Below are positions 60,540 through 64,000 of a stretch of DNA of 64,000 nt, piece by piece. Location: positions 5,336,818-5,400,817 of the forward strand of contig JAGGNK010012559.1 in NCBI GenBank assembly GCA_017590115.1, read 5' to 3'. Position 1 is the stretch's first letter; every line of letters starts with the position of its first letter. This stretch comes from Montifringilla adamsi (taxonomy: Eukaryota > Chordata > Aves > Passeriformes > Passeridae). Position numbers and translations under genes: made by a program. The notes beneath the pieces are model-generated. The model worked only from the letters and a program-made list of their open reading frames with translations, was not told the DNA's origin and did no database searches.

Positions 60540-61960
60540 CGCCGCCCGCTCCCAGCGAGCCGTGACCATCTTTGGTAGCGCAGCCGGGCAGGAAGCGGCG
60601 GCCGGGGCTTCTCCTCCTCCTCTTCCTCCTCCTGTGCCAGCCTGACAACGTGTCCCTGCCATGACCGGACAGTGTCCCGTTCCTCCCCAGGACAGCACCT
60701 TTCTCCCACCCGCCTCAGAGGGGTCTTGACCCCAGCCCCCGCGGTTGCAGCCAGCTTTTGGGGGTCCCGTTGATCCCTTCCACCTCCTCCCAGCCCCAGC
60801 AGAGCCCACTCCCCCCAACCAAACCCTGCCGCTGCAGGACGGGGCCGGACCCATCCCCAAGGGGGTCTCCTCCCCTCTAACCCCACCCTGGCGGCATCTC
60901 CAGACCCCAACCTCCAGCCTTGCCCCTCTCCCAAAGCACCCTCACCGCTTTCGGGGGGTCCCAAGCCTCCTGAGGACCCCCGTACCCGCACAACCCCTGC
61001 TGGGGGGTGAACAGCCCACCCCGGGGGCCCAGATGGGGCTCTCAGACCCCCCCCAGCCCCTCTGTGTGACCCGCGCGGGTCCCGGAGCCCCCACAGCCCC
61101 TCCGGGGGTCCCGAATCCCCCCGGGGGTCCCGGGCCCCATCCGGCCCCTTGGCCCCGCCCACACACGAGACGCCGGCCCCGCCCCCTCAACTACAGACCA
61201 CGCCTTTCATTTACTCCACCAATCGCAGGGCGGCATCCTCCCACAAGCTCCACCTCTCCGCCACACCCCTCAACGGTTCTGACCACGCCTCCACCCCGAC
61301 CGCCAATCGCGCAGCGGCTCTCCCGAAGCCCCACCCCCCGCCGCGCCGCGCCGCGCGCCGTGCGCACATCCGGCGCGCGGGGGCATCAGCACCGGGCACG
61401 GCCCGGGCTGGGCATCTGAGGGAGGGAGTGAACGGCACCGGTGCCGGGTACGGCGGGGCTGAGTGTGTGAGGGTGGGAGAGAGCGATACTGGCGCCGCTA
61501 CCGGGCACGGCGGGGCTGAGGGTCTGAGGGTGGGGGTGAACGGCACCGGTACCGGCACCGGGCACGGCCGGGGCTGGGGATCTGAGGGTGAGCGGTACCG
61601 GCACCGGGACACGGCCAGATCTGGGGGCGGTACCGGCGAGAGTGAGCGGGCACCGGCCACCGGGATCAGCACCGGGCACCGGGGACCCGGCCCAGCCCCG
61701 GGGGCAGTACCGGCGAGACGGGACCGGGGACCGCAGGACCGCGGGCCTTTGGGGGATCCCGGGGGGCGGGAGAAGCCCCGACCCGGTTGAGGCTGGATCC
61801 CCCAAGGCGGCGGTTTGGGGTAAATTCGGCACGGAACGGTGCAAACGCCCCCGCGGCGCTCTCAGCGGAGCCGGGGCTCGGTTGCCGGGGCTGCACCGGC
61901 TCACCGGCACAGGCAGGCGGGGCTGATCCGGTTGTTCCCCGCTTTGCCGCAGCCCGGAGC
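60540..61960 (+). promoter_or_regulatory. CpG island, probable CAP1 promoter
   Basis: This CpG-dense block has two plus-strand CCAAT boxes (61219-61223 and 61303-61307) and a CGCGCCG-rich core at about 61338-61382. In human, CAP1 follows MFSD2A on the same strand and has a non-coding first exon. Neither its coding exons nor a certain exon 1 donor is visible here, so the assignment is by synteny only. Confidence 0.4.
61396..61690. repeat. About 55-bp tandem repeat in the CpG island
   Basis: Five diverged units each start near GGGCACGGCGGGGCTG, run through TCTGAGGGTG and end in GGCACCGGTACCGG. They lie just downstream of the CCAAT boxes, so they may be in the transcribed leader. Confidence 0.75.
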
Positions 61961-64000
61961 GAGTATTTCTGTGCTCCATCCCCCGGCTCCATCTCCATCT
62001 CCATCCCCCGGGGTGGCTCCCGTCCTCAGCCTGTTGCTGGTTCCTCCTCTGCGGGTGCTTGGGGTGGGATAAATGCGCGATTCCGTCGGATTCCGTGCTG
62101 GAGGAGTGGGGAAAATAACAATTTCGGGGTTGTTCTGCACATCCTGGGCTTCTGGAACCCCCCCAGGTTTACCCCGAGGAACCCGTGGCATCAGGATGCT
62201 GCTGTGTGTGCCCGTTCTCTGCCAGCCTGGGATGTTGCTGAGCTCTCTGAAAGCCAAAAATATCCCCAATTATTCATGCAGAAAGTTCAGCCAAGCGGCC
62301 CGAGCTGGAGCAGGCACGGGAGGGATGCTGAGCAGCTTCCACGCTCGGAATTCCTGATCTGCAGCTCGCTGCTGCATGCAGCCCTGCTCAGAGCCCACAT
62401 CCTTGGTTACCTCCCTGCTGGATTCATCACCCTGGCAGGGAAAGGAAGTGAGAGGAGTGTGGCAGCTGAGGCTGGCAGGCACAAACCTCCTAATTCACAT
62501 AATTGTGCTGAAAAAGGAGCTTTTGCTCCAGTGCCAGGCTTTAACCCCCTCTTAACCTGTGAGTAAAACACCAAGTAACATTTTTAATGGCTTCAGGAAG
62601 ATTTGTTGTATGGGAAAGCTGGAACAGGGGCCAGATGGATTTTTTTTTTTTTTTTTTTAAAGCACTCTCGGTTTTCTAAATAAAGTGGATCTGAAATAGC
62701 AGGAGCAGCCAGCACGGGTTCTGGCGCAATGTCAGCAAGTATTGTTGGACTATAAACAGCTGAGATCTCTGTCCTGGCAGCTGCTGGGACCAGCAATAGC
62801 TGTCTTGTGTTCATGGCTGCTCCTGACCACTGGCTAAATTCAGGCATTTGACTCCTGCCTTGCTTCAAATCATTCCTGCCTTGAGGAGCTGAACTGTTTA
62901 AAAAAGAAAAAAAAAAAATTCTTTGGGCTTTTGGCAGATATAAACGTTGGAAATCATCCGGTAGCTGATCCCCTGAGATATTCCAGTGTCAGCTCAGAAA
63001 TAAACTGTGGTATGTTCCTAATTTAGTTGTCCCATCTTTATTTCTTTTGCCTGTAGAAACAGGAAGTAGCTGATGCAAATTCCGTGGTGCTGACAGCAGT
63101 GTGTCGGGCTCGGTGTGAGCAGAAGCGTAGGTTGGGCTTGCTTTGGCTATAAAACCAACATTTGTGTCTTCCAGAATGTCTAAGAAAGGGCTCAGGTTCA
63201 TGTGCTGTCTCAGGCAAGGAAATAATTTTCATTTTTGGTGTTTTTCTGAGGATTTGCTCGCTCTGAGGCTGGGACAGGCCAGCTCCTTGATGTTCCCCAA
63301 GCAGCAAGCTCCTCTTGCTGGGATGTGCAGGGTTTGGGGGAGCTGATGTTTTTTACCAATAAAATCATTTCCTTTTATTGCTCTGCTCAGCCTGTTTGTG
63401 GCACAGCGTGTCCAGAGCCGTGTTCCCAGGCTGTGATGGGAATAAAGGGCAGCTGATAGATGAACCAATGTGCTGTGAAAAGGAATGGCCCCTCTGGCCC
63501 TGGGTGAAGCTGTGTTTGCTGCTTCCGCTCCGCTGGTAATCAAAGTTCAATTGAATTTGAACAAGATTTAAATGTGCTGTGTTGTGGTCCTGGGAGGGAG
63601 AGCTGCATCTCCAGCCCTGCACAGGGAGCTGGAAAAGTCTCCTTCATCCCTCTGGATCACAGGGTGATGTGCAGAGCAAAAATGACTCCTGGATGATCTG
63701 CAGAACAAAAAAAAAAAATTACTCTTGGATGGTCTGTGTGTCTCATCTTCCTCTTCAGAGAAGGGAAGCGAGATCTGATAATTTGCACTGAGACCTGTGA
63801 AGTCAATTTGTCACTTTCTGTGGAATTATTTTACATTCAAACAGGCCAGCAGACAAAACGCTGTCTGGGTGCAGTCGGGGCAGCTCCGCTGGGTGGTTGT
63901 TTTTATTTTCCTTGCTGAGTGGTAATCTCTGGGTGGCAATCTCTGATTTAGTTACAGCTCAGTCTTTTTATTTCCCTCCTTGTGGGTATCCAGGCAGCAG
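61961..64000. other. Right-hand end, probably CAP1 intron 1
   Basis: The sequence becomes AT-richer with T- and A-runs (62640-62659, 62901-62918, 63708-63718) and no recognisable coding exon. It is consistent with a first intron of a gene whose coding exons begin past the window, but intergenic sequence is equally possible from what is visible. Confidence 0.35.

Overview
This is GC-rich, gene-dense vertebrate nuclear DNA, almost certainly from a bird. It holds CR1 LINE 3' ends, short introns, many G/C-rich minisatellites, and gene neighbours matching human 1p34.2 (NT5C1A, HPCAL4, TRIT1, MYCL, MFSD2A, then CAP1 expected). Species cannot be read from the sequence. Nothing prokaryotic, viral or CRISPR-like was seen.

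Layout. The first six codons and TATA promoter of NT5C1A lie on the minus strand at 1-145. HPCAL4 is on minus (coding 3,025-3,937, CpG promoter near 5,691-5,900). A complete third member of the CYRI (FAM49) Rac1-binding family is on plus (12,432-16,020), preceded by a CpG island and an imperfect 0.8 kb tandem duplication. I recall no such gene at human 1p34. TRIT1 is on minus (21,093-35,060, 11 coding exons) with a cluster of nine RFX X-box-like sites upstream. MYCL is on minus (38,351-41,717), with a compact octamer/CCAAT/GC/TATA promoter. MFSD2A is on plus (46,687-56,185, 14 coding exons). The right end is a CpG island with CCAAT boxes and minisatellites, probably the CAP1 promoter, followed by sequence without recognisable exons.

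The genes serve unrelated roles: neuronal calcium sensing, Rac1/actin control, tRNA i6A37 modification, a MYC-family transcription factor, and sodium-dependent lysophosphatidylcholine (omega-3 lipid) transport.

The most notable signals concern exon architecture. (1) The CYRI paralogue has two alternative first coding exons, one CYRIA-like and one CYRIB-like, giving 323 or 324 residues; joining both in series gives a stop. (2) TRIT1 exon 2 is perfectly duplicated and is followed by a U12-type AT-AC intron, so the copies cannot be spliced to each other. (3) MFSD2A exon 7 is perfectly duplicated, and including both copies creates a stop in exon 8. (4) TRIT1 has no in-frame AUG in exon 1, but has a CUG in good context. 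Exon boundaries below were set by splice sites, phase and family length, and every junction keeps frame. The two perfect duplications could be assembly artefacts.
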